From Haemaphysalis longicornis (taxonomy: Eukaryota; Arthropoda; Arachnida; Ixodida; Ixodidae), in assembly GCA_013339765.2 (NCBI GenBank), contig CM023449.1, positions 201,587,422 to 201,651,421 of the forward strand: a stretch of 64,000 nucleotides of DNA, read 5' to 3'. How positions within the stretch are numbered: the stretch's first letter is position 1; each line of letters starts with the position of its first letter. Shown one piece after another: positions 12,290 through 64,000 of the stretch. A model generated the notes under the pieces. It made no database searches. It saw nothing but the letters and a program-made list of their open reading frames with translations, and was not told the origin of the DNA. Made by a program: the position numbers and the translations under genes.

Positions 12290-13440
12290 GAAATGAATGA
12301 ATGAATTTATTTAGAAGGGAGAGGTCGAACGCCTCAGTGCAGGGGAAGGGAAGGAAGAGGAGGAGAAATAAACCAGCGGGGGGATTGGGTTCAATCACAA
12401 AGCATGTCCGCCCCGCACACGGATCACTTGATTTAGGTCATTTTCACTACACCTGTACGTTCAGCAAATGCCCACATGGTCAGTAAAGTTTCTTTCACGT
12501 CGCTCGAAGGCGTTATCCATTCTTGAAGGGAAGTGACGTGAGGAGGTAGACACGTACGCCGTTCCTCGGAGAGTCCGGCACAGTTCCAGAGAAGGTGGTG
12601 TATGGTGGGTTGGTCGGCACTGCACAAGGGGCAGGGGAGGGTAGGAGGGGGAACAGGTGTGGAGCCATCTGGTCTTTTTCTGCCGAAACGTCGGTACCAG
12701 GTCCATCGGTCGCGGACGTCAGGAGTGACCGCTGTGCCGGAGCGGGCCTTGTGCAGAAGGACCAGGAGGCCTCGCGGGATGTCCTCGGGAACTGGTGGGT
12801 CTGGCCTTGGGGTCGTTTCCTTGAGGTGACGGCGTCCCCGTTTTTCGGATACGGCGTTCGACGACTGGGCTGTTGAGGGCAGGTTCGGGAAGTGGGGCGG
12901 GCGTCGCACGAGAGTTCTGGGAGGTACGAAGTGACACAGATGCCATGCGATGGGCCGTCTCGTTCCCTGGGTTGGACTGGTGGCCGGGGTCCATTCTATA
13001 AGAATTGTGGTGTCATTCATTTCTGCAAGGTTGTCGATGGTTCGTCTAATTGCATTGGAGATATAGTCATGCGGATCTGGAGAGTGCATTGTGCTGATTG
13101 CCTCTGCATTGTCAGTATATATGACGACTTTAGAGGGATTGTGTTTTGTCTTGATGGACGGGAGATCCCTCTTAAGTAGGGCGGTGGCCAGTAGAATGGC
13201 TTTAAGTTCTGCTGTATGTGGGTGGATTTCGGTTTTCGTAGAGAACGTCATGTGCTCTGTGAAGCTCGGATCGTTGACGTGGTGTATCCCGCACGTAAAT
13301 CGGTCGGATGCTAGTGCGGCATCAGTGTAGATGGCATATGTGCCTGGTTCTAGTAGGTGCTGGAAGCGAGATAGGGTGTTTGTTTGATGCTTGTGCCTTT
13401 TGCGCTCTTTTGTCGACCTTGGTTTGTGATTTACAGTGAA
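12290..13440 (-). mobile_element. I-clade-like LINE, 5'-truncated: RNase H and C-terminal finger
   Basis: Minus-strand frames give an RNase H domain in order: YTDAAL near 13350, AELKA near 13195 and IYTDNAEA near 13100. The WTPGH..GNE block near 12970 is split between two frames by a shift. Then comes a C-terminal finger with CPLC and H-HLLWNC near 12590-12650. The 3' end is AATAAATTCATTCATTCATT at about 12293-12310. The reverse transcriptase is missing, so this is a dead 5'-truncated copy. Clade placement (I/Jockey-like with RNase H) is from the domain order. Confidence 0.8.
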
Positions 13441-13536
13441 AAGCTCCTATTCAACAGTTTTCTGACTCGCCAAACTTTGTTTCGCGGCGAATAGAAACTA
13501 AAACTTCGGTTTATTTTCCATGGAGGCGTCGGAAAA

Positions 13537-13541
13537 GGCCC
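13537..13541. repeat. Target-site duplication GGCCC (left) of LTR element 1
   Basis: GGCCC here and at 15310-15314 exactly flank the LTR element, the 5-bp duplication expected from a retroelement integrase. Confidence 0.8.
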
Positions 13542-13564
13542 TGTGGTGGAAAGGACCTAGCCGG

Positions 13565-13955
13565 ACGCGTATTTCTAAACGCTTCGCCGCACAGAGCACC
13601 CACGTGACATGTCTGTTCTCGCGATGGAATACGGTAATTCAACGTGGTCATTGGCGGCGCCCAAGCCTAAAGCGACCTAAAACGTACCAAATCACAATTA
13701 TTAACAAAAACAAAGCGTAGATTTGAGATTATAAATTATATTTAGGAAAATATACGCAATTAAAAAAAAATAACCCACGAGATAGACCTGCTGGGGCTCG
13801 AACCCAAGCCGTCAGCGCCAGCACTCAGTGCTCTACGTCAAAGCTACAGAGCGAGAACGGTGGGCTTGTTTTAGCAGGAGCCTAAAAGAATAACGCCGGA
13901 GTAACATCACAGATGTCACGTGCGTGCTCTGTGCAGCGAAGCGTTTGGAAACACG
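13565..13955. mobile_element. MITE with tRNA-like core, nested in the 3' LTR
   Basis: A 391-bp insertion with terminal inverted repeats of about 40 bp: the left end cgcgtatttctaaacgcttc mirrors the right end gaagcgtttggaaacacg, and homology continues through 'cgcacagagcac.cacgtgacat'. It is flanked by TAGCCGG at 13558-13564 and 13956-13962, with an eighth base mismatched, as expected for a 7-8 bp (hAT-like) duplication. The host LTR sequence resumes on both sides, which proves the insertion. On the minus strand at about 13790-13862 there is an A-box-like and a B-box-like segment (gggttcgagcccc). Confidence 0.8.
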
Positions 13956-15152
13956 TAGCCGGGACACTAACAGGATCCGCCGCTTTAATGGGACAGGATG
14001 GAACGCTATGTACAATGATGATGATTCGAGAGGTATGTTGAAGGGACCACTTCTTCCTCCTTCCCGTGATTTCCAACATCCTCCCGACCACGAAAAGAAG
14101 GAGGTACTAAACGACTAAGTCAAATATAGCGTTATCCTTCCAAAGTACATGGGTAATTCAAAAAACGAGCCGGTGCAGTCTTGAAAACAGTCCGGTGCAG
14201 CCCCAGTGAACTTGCTTCGCCATCGGTGCTTGTACCATCTGCCCAAACGTCGGAGTGTGCAGTTGCACCACGTGAAATGGGGCACATAGGTCGCTGTGTC
14301 AGCTCCACAGGAAACAGTGGTATCCCCCCGAGAAGGATTCTCCTGACAGCGTTGAGACGTCCTCAGGTGGCGTGGAATATTCCCTGTACATCGTTGCTTG
14401 CGAGGTTTCCCCGTTGTATTTGTATGCATCTTCTTTTCTGCCATTTCAAGAGCGCTTCCTCTTTTCCCACATGAAATTATGAAGACACTTCTTTTCAGGC
14501 TTTTCTCCTGAAGGTTAGTACCTATCCGTTTCTTTCCTTCTTTGCGTGTTCGATGCGTTCTGCATTTCTTTTTGTGCATTATTTTCGCACATCGCGTACG
14601 CCCTTCTGCGTTGTTACTCGTTGGACCCTCTTCGTTCACGTTCACAGGAGAGACCATGCGTATTAGCCTTTTTTGGCTGTCACCGTCGTTTTCTGCCTCA
14701 GATTCCGGATTGGCTGCATTTAAAAGTTTCTGTTGGGGCTGAAGGCAATGACGTGCTGTTCGCAAAATAACTAAAGTCGGAGTCTTGATTACGCTTCAGT
14801 TCTGGCTCGTTTGTAAAGTCGGTGATGCTCTGCTTGTTATATGTTTCGTCCGTAATGCCCATCAGTGACGTAGCGGACATATGGGGAGAAGTGCCCTCCC
14901 CATTTGAACCGTAAGCGGTACACGGTGTTACGTCTAGATGGTTCACGTTGCGTTCGATTCGTTGCCGAAATGAGAATTTTAAGACTGCCGTAAATCGCTG
15001 ATAACCTCTTGTACTTCCACTTCATCGTTACGATGATATTGGCTTATGTTTCAGCACCTTCGATCTCCTCGGCAATCTTTTCTATGACAATGAGGTCTTC
15101 GTACTTCGCCGTCAAATTTCTTTAGAGCTTGTTCTAAAGGTCCCTGGTTCGT

Positions 15153-15170
15153 TCCCGGGTTTCGGCACCA
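15153..15170 (-). other. Primer-binding site of LTR element 1
   Basis: TGGTGCCGAAACCCGGGA on the minus strand, immediately after the LTR end GACA. It starts TGG, as tRNA-primed elements do, and would pair with a tRNA 3' end TCCCGGGTTTCGGCACCA. I did not identify which tRNA. Confidence 0.6.
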
Positions 15171-15309
15171 TGTCGCGGAAAGGACCAAGCCGGGACACGA
15201 ACGGGATCCGCCGCTTTAATGGGACAGGATGGAACCCTATGTACAATGATGATGATTCGAGAGGAATGAATAAGGAACCACTTCTTCCGCCTTGCTGTGA
15301 TTTCCAACA
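15171..15309 (-). repeat. 5' LTR of element 1 (139 bp)
   Basis: Starts TGTTGGAAATCAC and ends CCTTTCCGCGACA (TG...CA). It matches the 3' LTR of the same element and both 139-bp LTRs of the copy at 52092-53942. Confidence 0.85.
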
Positions 15310-15314
15310 GGCCC
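15310..15314. repeat. Target-site duplication GGCCC (right) of LTR element 1
   Basis: Partner of 13537-13541. Confidence 0.8.
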
Positions 15315-18237
15315 AATAACAACATCACTGCCACAAAAGAAAAGATGAGGGCTTTACAAATGTTCTTGGAGGTCTAATATTTTGTTCTATCGGCGCTTGG
15401 AGGCGGCAATTCCCCAAAAAATTGCTAAAATTCCCGCTAGATGGCGCTCAGTGGGCGCGATTTATTACGGGGACACTTGAAGGGTGGCTTTCGGAGCGAG
15501 TTTCGCAACTTACCATATCAAAGAAGCTCGCTATTGCACACTATCAGCTTTTTGCATGGCTATAGTTGATCTTTTTTGTTGACATAGTTGTTGACGCTTT
15601 GGCTTCGATCGCAATAACTTTGACTTTGACGCTGCGGCATTTCATTTTAGCACGAAGAAAAACTTCGCATTTCAACTACCCTCACCCTTATACGGAGGGG
15701 ATTTGACTGAGCTGTCCTTTTCGTGAAAACTTTAAACCTTTTTGTATGTTTTCTAACCATCCCACGGGCGCTCTCCAAATAGAAAACGTAATTCGGAACT
15801 TTGGACGTTTCACTTTTATGGCTCACAGTGATATGGGGGTTATACAAAGCATTTCATTTGTAATGAAGCTCGGGCATCATTTCTCACAGAAAAGAACGTC
15901 TTGTTATGCCTGTTTACGTTAATCTTGATCCCTTTTCTTAGGTATCGCACTTACAAGGCCGTCAAATTGCCCAGCAGGCTATTCTGTCCAATATAGTACG
16001 AAAGCCTGCGAAGAGTGTTGGAACACTACGGGAAAAAGACGTGTCACCGAAGCGTGGCGCTGGGCCTGCCCTGCATGCTTCTTGCATCGTCCCGGCTCGT
16101 GCACTTCATCTTTGCCTTCTTGATGTTCCGTCATGGACGCTGACTGATGGTGGCCGCCTGCCGAGGACGCACCTGGGCATTGCAGGTTTGCTGTCACAAC
16201 GAGTTCTATAAACACCATGCTTTAGCTATGCGCCAACTTCGTAATTGAGTTACTCAAAAGCAGGGAACCAATAAGTCGTGCACCGACGAGAGGCAAGCGG
16301 CGAGGGCTCCAATGTTGGTGAGGAAAATTTCGTGCGAGGTCACAATGCACCGCGTGTGCCAAAGGCAGGGCTGTAATACTCCAAGCTTCTGCAAATTTTA
16401 AGCAAACTAGATAGAAGCTCGAGCCGCTTGCAGGACGGGTGACCATGGAACGCGTCCAAGTTGGTGCCAGTTCCCAACGAGTGTGGATAAAAGAGTACAC
16501 CGCCGTTGTCATGTGTCCTGCCAACAGACCACCAAGACTAGAGTGGCGCGAACTACTCATAACTACTGAGGCAAGCGACCGAGTCACTTCCCAGATTGCC
16601 ACAATTTTTTTCATTTCAACCGCCTTTCAGTGGCGGGGCCTTACAGGTGAAACCAAGATGATTATCAACGAGGGATCGGTCAATTATCTTCCACTTGTGA
16701 TGCCCTCTTTTTTTGTGAATGGGATAATGTGGTGTTTTGGCATAGAAATTTTCTGATTTTAGTCACCGTGTGTCCACTGGTACAAGACGCCCTTGGCAGC
16801 CAAGAAAGGTTCTCTTTTGTTCGCGGTTATTCGCGAGAGGCGACCCTCCGCCGTGTATCTACTCCGATACCAGAAAAAAAGATACAAGGTGGTATGTGTT
16901 GCATATCCGATTTCTCCTCAGATGCAACGGATACCACCATCATGGTAACGTGACACGCTTCTACATTCAGTGAGGTACAATCCACATACAGTCTCTTTTA
17001 TTTTGACCTTTAGCATTCATTGGGTTGAGCACCAAAAATGATTGATCGGTTGAGTTTATTCAGCGAGAAAACTCCTAGCAAAAGGCGGTAGGGGTTAAAG
17101 GAATATGATAGTTGGGTGGCACGTAAATTATTGTCAGCAGTCACGTTGGTTATTTCATTTTCTTCATCACCAGAGCTTCATATGTGTCTTCTAATTTATG
17201 AATAGGTTGGGCAAAATAAGTGGTCGGCGTCTTTGTATTGCTCACGCTCACTAAGTCCTGCATACGTTTTTAGTTTTCATTTCTGTATTCCCATATAGAA
17301 AACAACTGATGTTTTGCCACAATGTTGACTGTCTCTTATCATCAGGGTACGGTTATACAGTAGCGGTATAAACCATATTTTCCCGTGTAAATGGCTTTTG
17401 ACGCAGATTTAGCTTGGCGGATTCAAATTCCTGGTACGTTGTTCTCTTCTGTATGCCTTCTGACTTATGTATTTATTTTTTTTTCGAGCAGGACGGAGCC
17501 CCGACGAGTGACCCTATTAGCTTTTTTCTACTACTCCCACATTATTCTCAGTGGAAAAGTAGAGGCATTATTAATGCGTTATTATTATCCCTTGCTTGTA
17601 AGATGGGGAGCTACCACTTACGAATGCCTCGGTTATTGCATAGCTCGCACGGCTAAGGAGGCCGACACCTTGCCGGTTTTGTCGGAACGTGTTTTCATTC
17701 TAACTGCGTAGCCCTTGTTTTGGTGACGCCCAAACTGCGGCCGCGGGTTATAACAGCCCTCGGCAAGTGCATGCAGTCTTCTGTAGCCGCTTTAAATCTG
17801 ATTTCTGAATAATTGTGCAAGCACAAGACGAGATGTGACTTGAAGTCAGCTCGAATCCCGCAAGAAAATATCGATCAAAATTATATCATAGACAGAAGGA
17901 CCCACACAGTTTGCCAGGAACCTGTCATCGTAATTTTGTCAATGTATAAATGTTTTTCGCAGAAGAAAAGGCCTCCTGGATTCACTTCGGAAGAACCAGC
18001 TTTCGGAATCTCCAATTTTGTTTCTTCCAAGTATTTCCCGTACTTGGGGCTGTTTTGGCATGTACAGACCTGTTATATTTCGCATGTACCGTCCTACTCA
18101 AACCACTAAATTAGAGGAGGAGATCAAATGAGGTAACTTAGCGACATATTCTTGTTCCTACTTATTATAAGCATGGTGAGATTTTAACCAATGCAGAATA
18201 AGCAAAGCCCAGTAGAAATTTCTGATCCAAACTGCAG
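15315..18237. other. Spacer downstream of the lipase
   Basis: No gene or bounded repeat was recognised. A 130-codon minus frame (16222-16614) and a plus frame near 17414-17656 with a transposase-like 'FEQDGAPTS' were looked at and not accepted. Confidence 0.4.
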
Positions 18238-18243
18238 TTTATT
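18238..18243 (-). terminator. Polyadenylation signal of the lipase gene
   Basis: AATAAA on the minus strand, 73 nt after the stop codon. Cleavage would be expected around 18215-18225, giving a short 3' UTR of about 100 nt. Confidence 0.7.
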
Positions 18244-18315
18244 AATGAGATACACGAAGTCACACAGTACATAGTGCACATGTATTTTAATAAGCACGTC
18301 TGCCATCTGGCTGTT

Positions 18316-59572
<41,257 letters not shown>

Positions 59573-59652
59573 ACCGTGTGCACACAGTTTGGGCGTCACT
59601 GCAATTGGCTAACGCGGATACTTGGCTGGGGTGGAAACACATGCGGCCGTAA

Positions 59653-59659
59653 TTTTTGA
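59653..59659 (-). promoter_or_regulatory. Mutated TATA position of the copy B lipase promoter
   Basis: Reads TCAAAAA on the minus strand where copy A has TATAAAA, with two substitutions. The flanking bases (cacacagc...ttacggccgca) are the same in both. This may weaken transcription of the gene in this window. Confidence 0.5.
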
Positions 59660-59667
59660 GCTGTGTG

Positions 59668-59684
59668 CCGGATTTAAAATCCGG
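59668..59684. promoter_or_regulatory. Conserved promoter palindrome (copy B)
   Basis: CCGGATTTAAAATCCGG, identical to 2987-3003 and at the same distance from the ATG within a few bases. Confidence 0.45.
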
Positions 59685-59944
59685 CCCGTGTATTTATCGA
59701 GGCATCTCAGCGGCATTACTTCCTCATTCCAGAAAACACGACTGCCAAATGTGGCTACACGCGCGTGTTCCTGTTTTAGCATTACACTGAACTGAGACGG
59801 ATACACAAGAAACGAGACCATACGTAGGCGTTCTGACTCCTAATTGGGAGCATGCAAGGGCACACAGATGGCTGTATCCGCAATGTCGGAGGATCAACAC
59901 ATACCCTGGGGGATTCAAACGACGTTTAAGGCAAAAGTCATATT

Positions 59945-60228
<284 letters not shown>

Positions 60229-60330
60229 AGTAGAGAACTTTGACTTTCAAGAGGGAAAACACGAACAAGGTAAAAGCACGATTGTGGCCTACGTTTCAGC
60301 AAAGAGAACTTGCTTTCCTCAGGGCGAACT

Positions 60331-60332
<2 letters not shown>

Positions 60333-60376
<44 letters not shown>
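60333..60376. repeat. (TA)n, tail of a tRNA-like repeat
   Basis: About 22 TA units. It lies at the tail side of the repeat at 60377-60600, where the element reads 'gattcgcca' into TATA on the minus strand. Confidence 0.9.
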
Positions 60377-60378
<2 letters not shown>

Positions 60379-60690
60379 GAATCGGAAAAGTAAATGAGGG
60401 GCTCATTAAAAATAAGACAGAAATAAGAGTTGGCAGTAAAGAAAACCACTGAAAGCAAAGCGGAGGATGCGGTAGGTCATTGAAGCAGATCAAGAAATTG
60501 GAAAGGAATTGGAGAAAAAATGCCCGCCAGGTGGGTTCCGAACTCAAGATGAAGACTGGTCCTCCAGTCGAAACGCGAGTAAACCGTTGTATGTGTTTTA
60601 ATCGGGCTCTACAATTTTCCCAACTATTTCTTCAGGCTCCTCGAGAAGTTTCTTTGACTGCTTATATATTTATATATATATATATAGGAC
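60377..60690 (-). mobile_element. tRNA-like composite repeat, unit 1
   Basis: Minus-strand unit containing 'cctggcgggcattttttctcca' in pieces, then 'ctgccaactcttatttctgtc' in pieces, ending 'tccgattcgcca' before the TA tract. The tRNA-like head at 60530-60600 is badly altered. Confidence 0.6.
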
Positions 60691-61105
60691 AGAAATAGGA
60701 ATTGGCAGTCAAGAAAACGTCGGAAAGCAAAGGGGAAGATGTGGTTGGTCAAGATAAAGAATTTGGAAAATAAGAAAGTGAAGAAAAAATGCCCGCCAGG
60801 TGGGATCCTAACCTACGACCTCCAGAATACCGGTCTGTTGCGATAACCACTACGTTACCGGCCGGGCTACTTAAGCCTCCACTTTCTGGGGTATTTATGT
60901 TCGGTTGTTTTTGTTTCCTGCGCTTGAGTGTGGTAGCCAGCGCCACTCGGACTACTCGGGGTGAAGGGGACCTTCTTTTAAACCCCCGGGGCCGTGACTC
61001 GAGTGTCTACGACATGTCGAGAGTGGTCGACCAGCGTCGAACCCTCTTAAGCTCCCTATGGCACCAAGACTGCCAGAACAGAGGCCCTCGCTATGCATTT
61101 AGCGA
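60691..61105 (-). mobile_element. tRNA-like composite repeat, unit 2
   Basis: tRNA-like core at about 60790-60868 (minus: gtaacgtagtggttatcg A-box, gtaggttaggatccc B-box position). It is flanked on the tail side by the detgac/aag-type segment at 60693-60790 and on the head side by 'ctccactttctggggtattt' and 'ccccggggccgtgactcgag' up to about 61100. A short TA run precedes it at 60664-60687. Confidence 0.65.
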
Positions 61106-61462
61106 ATCAGAATAGAAAATGAGGAGCTCGTTGAAAATAAGACAGAAATAAGAATTGGCAGTCAAGAAAACCTCGGAAAGCAAAGGGGAGGATGTAGTTG
61201 GTCAAGATAAAGAATTTGGAAAATAAGAAAGTGGAGAAAAAATGCCCGCCAGGTGGGATCCGAACCCACGATTTCCAGAATACCGCTCTGGTGCTATAAC
61301 CACTACGTTACCGGTGGGGCTACTTTAGCCTCCACTTTCTGGGGTATTTATGTTGAGGTGTTTTTGTTTCCTGCGCTTCGGGGTGGTAGCCAGCGCCACT
61401 CGGACTACTCGGGGTGAAGGGGACCTTCTTTTTAACCCCCGGGGCCCTGACTCGAGCGTCTT
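61106..61462 (-). mobile_element. tRNA-like composite repeat, unit 3
   Basis: Same order as unit 2. tRNA-like core at about 61247-61325 with clear boxes on the minus strand: ggtaacgtagtggttatagc and cgtgggttcggatccc. It follows unit 2 head to tail. Confidence 0.7.
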
Positions 61463-62075
61463 CGGATCCCACCTGGCGGGCATTTTTTCTCCACTTTCTT
61501 ATTTTCCAAATTCTTTATCTTGACCAACTACATCCTCCCCCTTGCTTTCCGAGGTTTTCTTGACTGCCAATTCTTATTTCTGTATTATTTTCAACGAGCC
61601 CCTCATTTTCTATTCTGATTCGCTACATGCTTAGCGAGGGCCTCTGTTCTGGCAGTCTTGGTGCCAAAGGGAGCTTAAGAGGGTTCAACGCTGGTCGACC
61701 ACTCTCGACATGTCGTAGACACTCGAGTCACGGCCCCGGGGGTTAAAAAGAAGGTCCCCTTCACCCAGAGTAGTCCGAGTGGTGCTGGCGACCACCCAAA
61801 GTGCAGGAAACAAAAATAACCTAACATAAATACCCGAGAAAGTGCTGGGGAAACAGCCCCGCCGGTAGCGTAGTGGTTATCGCACCAGACCGGTATTCCG
61901 GAGGTCGTGGGTTCGGATCTCACCCGGCGGGCATTTTTCACCACTCTCTTTTCGACTCAAAAATTCTTCATCTCTTTCTATGACCCACCACAACCCCTCC
62001 GCTTTGCTTTCCGAGCTTTGCTTTCCGAGGTTTTCTGCCAACCCTTATTTTCTGCCAACCCTTATTTCTGTCTAT
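61463..62075 (+). mobile_element. tRNA-like composite repeat, inverted units 4-5
   Basis: 61467-61600 is the inverse of 61125-61262, and 61615-61870 the inverse of about 60850-61100. A well-preserved tRNA-like core lies at about 61858-61935 on the plus strand (gccggtagcgtagtggttat, then ggtcgtgggttcggatctca), followed by 'cggcgggcatttttcacca' and a tail into (TA)n at 62073. Together with units 2-3 it makes a large inverted repeat. Confidence 0.7.
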
Positions 62076-62089
62076 ATATATATATATAG

Positions 62090-62161
<72 letters not shown>

Positions 62162-62235
62162 CGAAAATATATAAAAATCCGCCGTTTTTCTGGGAGCAGT
62201 GCCCGACTGCAATATATATATATATATATATATAT
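62073..62235. repeat. (TA)n tracts
   Basis: About 85 bp of TATA at 62073-62160, then 50 bp of unique sequence, then about 25 bp of TATA at 62211-62235. Confidence 0.95.
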
Positions 62236-62925
62236 ACTTATAAAAAGAAGTGCTCGACTGACTGACTGGCTGACTCATCCACACCCAGCCAAAACTGGTA
62301 CGTCTAGGGACTTCATATTGCGTGACTTTATTTGCGTCATTGAGTGCTCACTAAGGCAGGTTTTTCGGAAATTGCCCTCTTAACTGAGGAAAAAGGCATA
62401 ATCGTGTTTTGGTACAATCGTGATTTTCTCAGTCACCCGTGTATATATCTAAGTGCTTCTTGGGGATATATATACTTTTAAGGATATCACAAAAGTAGTT
62501 TTTGTTTTCACCCTAACTCTCACTATTGATGGGATTCCGCATTCCGCAACAAACAGGTGGTCCTAAAGATTCCCCAATAAATCATTCACTCATTTATTCA
62601 TGCAATTGATTTTTACAAACATATCATAGAAATGCAGAAACCTAATTTAAGGATTTCGCCCTGCGACGCTGGTAAAAGCGTTATTTTTTTCATATAACAC
62701 GGCTGACGAGAAGAAAAGGCCAAACAGATCATATCCAGGCCTAGCCAATCAGCTATTTATTTTTTTTATCACACACCATTTCAGATATTGAACTGGTTTT
62801 TGTTGAGATAGGTAGCTTCCTCAGGTATCGGAATACTGTTCTAGAATATTTTTCTACTACACCCCCCCAATAGAGGGAAGCAGAATTTTAGGAAAACAGT
62901 GTGTTTTTACACATTCCCCAATAAC
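62236..62925. other. Copy B insertion, right part, unassigned
   Basis: No counterpart in copy A. AT-rich, with no repeat recognised apart from 'ctgactgactggctgactc' at 62253-62275. Confidence 0.4.
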
Positions 62926-63099
62926 CACGCAGCCCGTTGATATATGCAATCCGTTTTTTCTTGCAAATGCTGCCCATGAAATTGCCCAAACATCTATGTC
63001 AGAATTTTGTAATATCACGTACATAAAAAGGCAAGCGAAATTATTTAATTTGTATCAAAGTGGACGTGATGTTCGGTTTATTCTTCTCGCGCGCGCATA

Positions 63100-63275
63100 G
63101 AACTCGCCATCTGTTGGCACTTTCTGCAACCACGCGCCTCCCCCACGAATCCTGGAAACGAAAGAGAAGACATGGCCGGTAAAAAGCATCAAGGCATGAC
63201 GCTCGCCATCTGTTGGGACTCTCTGCAACGCCGCACCCCCCATAGGGAGCGTTTGTTACCTATCATAAAATTGTG
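63100..63275. repeat. Two-unit degenerate tandem repeat (copy B)
   Basis: Counterpart of 3500-3690, with units near 63105-63145 and 63205-63240. Confidence 0.6.
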
Positions 63276-63892
63276 ACCGATGAGCAGCGTACATACCTGC
63301 TGAGAAAGCACTTCCCAAGGGTAATAATACCTTTCCTCACCCAGTCGGCCGTCATCGTATGGTCCCAGCGCAATCTCCTATCGAATTCAAGTTCTATTTA
63401 CAACATGCACTCTCTTGATATTAATTATAGTGCAAAGAAAACACCAACTTCCCCCTTCTTCCATCCCCTCTACCCACCCAGGAGCCGCGGGAGAACGTGG
63501 TGAATAGAAGCGATCTCGATGTCCAGACACTTTTTACTCTAGGAGTGAAGCCTGCCCGCTCATCACATGAATTCCTTGAATTAGGAACCACTCCCAGTTC
63601 ACCGGCTAAATAAAACGTTTTCTCTCACTCATTATCTCGCTTGAGCGCACAATCTTGGTGCAGTTTGTTGAGAGAGAGTTGCAGTAAAACACGAGTGCCA
63701 GACGTTCTTCCTTACCATGACGGGCTTGTGGTTGGAGGAAATGTATTGACAGCAGGCAGGAGTTCCTAGTGTGTACCACTTTACAATGAACTAGTCAAAA
63801 ATGACAACTAACAAATAAAGGAACACTTGTTATACCGATTAGTATTAACAATATAATGGCCCACCCGGGCATCACCGGTCGCTACGGCTAGT

Positions 63893-64000
63893 GTATATAA
63901 TATATATATATATATAAAAAATATATTATATATATAATATATATATATATAATTATGATATATATATATATATATATGATATATATAATAATTATAATAT
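63893..64000. repeat. (TA)n-rich tract at the window edge
   Basis: About 105 bp of TATA with AATA interruptions, running off the right edge. It directly follows 'gcatcaccggtcgctacggctagtg'. Confidence 0.9.

Larger units (their letters stand above)
13542..15309 (-). mobile_element. Short non-autonomous BEL/Pao-like LTR retrotransposon, copy 1
   Basis: Minus-strand element with a 5' LTR at 15171-15309 and a 3' LTR at 14078 down to 13542 that is interrupted by a nested MITE. A primer-binding-like site abuts the 5' LTR. Without the MITE and its duplicated target it is about 1.37 kb. The interior (about 14115-15120) carries only degenerate gag-like sequence; no protease, reverse transcriptase or integrase is visible. 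The two 5-bp flanks match. BEL/Pao assignment rests on the gag N-terminal coiled-coil character better seen in copy 2. It can only have moved with enzymes supplied by another element. Confidence 0.8.

Noticed and set aside
16222..16614. 130-codon minus frame
   Set aside because: No recognisable family, splice context or codon pattern.
17414..17656. Frame with FEQDGAPTS, resembling the QDGAP segment of mariner-type transposases
   Set aside because: Only one short motif, no second DDE block and no terminal repeats found.
61858..61935. Apparent tRNA gene with good A and B boxes
   Set aside because: Part of a repeated composite unit present several times within 2 kb in both orientations; a SINE-type head is more likely than a functional tRNA.

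Overview
This is a repeat-rich window of an animal nuclear genome, most likely a hard (ixodid) tick. The reasons are Ruka-type tRNA-derived SINEs, several tick-style I-clade-like, CR1-like and RTE-like LINEs with simple-repeat 3' tails, Penelope-like 3' ends, a BEL/Pao-like LTR family, long CA/TA/GA/CAAT microsatellites, and a split gene of the acid (gastric/lysosomal) lipase family. There are no operons, and most open frames are chance frames or transposon debris.

The one host gene that can be assembled is an acid lipase on the minus strand. Nine coding exons run from 59572 down to 18316: 59462-59572, 41221-41435, 38896-39010, 38486-38636, 27960-28052, 25178-25330, 20916-20987, 19427-19495 and 18316-18570, with an AATAAA at 18238-18243. 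The phases of eight junctions agree and the product would be about 411 residues, normal for the family. Two consecutive introns start with GC instead of GT. Exon 2 carries a frame break of about 2 nt at the HG oxyanion motif, which sends translation to a stop in exon 6. The nucleophile elbow reads TLSQG instead of GHSQG. The gene is therefore a decaying or non-catalytic copy, unless the break is an assembly error.

A long direct repeat flanks the gene. Copy A (about 272-4035) and copy B (about 56967-63612) align over the whole of A, offset by about 56.7 kb. Both hold the same lipase promoter and signal-peptide exon (2779-2889 in A, 59462-59572 in B). This window is thus about one unit of a tandem lipase array: B supplies exon 1 of the gene in view, and A is exon 1 of the next lipase, whose body lies off the left edge. 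Copy A keeps a TATAAAA box, and in copy B it is mutated. An 8+8 palindrome next to the TATA position is conserved in both.

Layout. 272-4035: copy A. 4036-13440: old repeats (CR1-like and Penelope-like 3' ends, a hAT-like end, an I-like LINE). 13537-15314: a short non-autonomous LTR element with its target-site duplication (TSD) and a MITE nested in one LTR. 18238-41435: lipase exons 2-9, with introns full of MITEs, LINEs and microsatellites. 41436-59461: the 18-kb first intron, holding an inverted Penelope pair around a MITE, a long CA tract, and a LINE split by a second copy of the LTR element. 56967-63612: copy B, enlarged by CA/TA tracts and an inverted cluster of tRNA-like repeats. 63893-64000: a TA tract.
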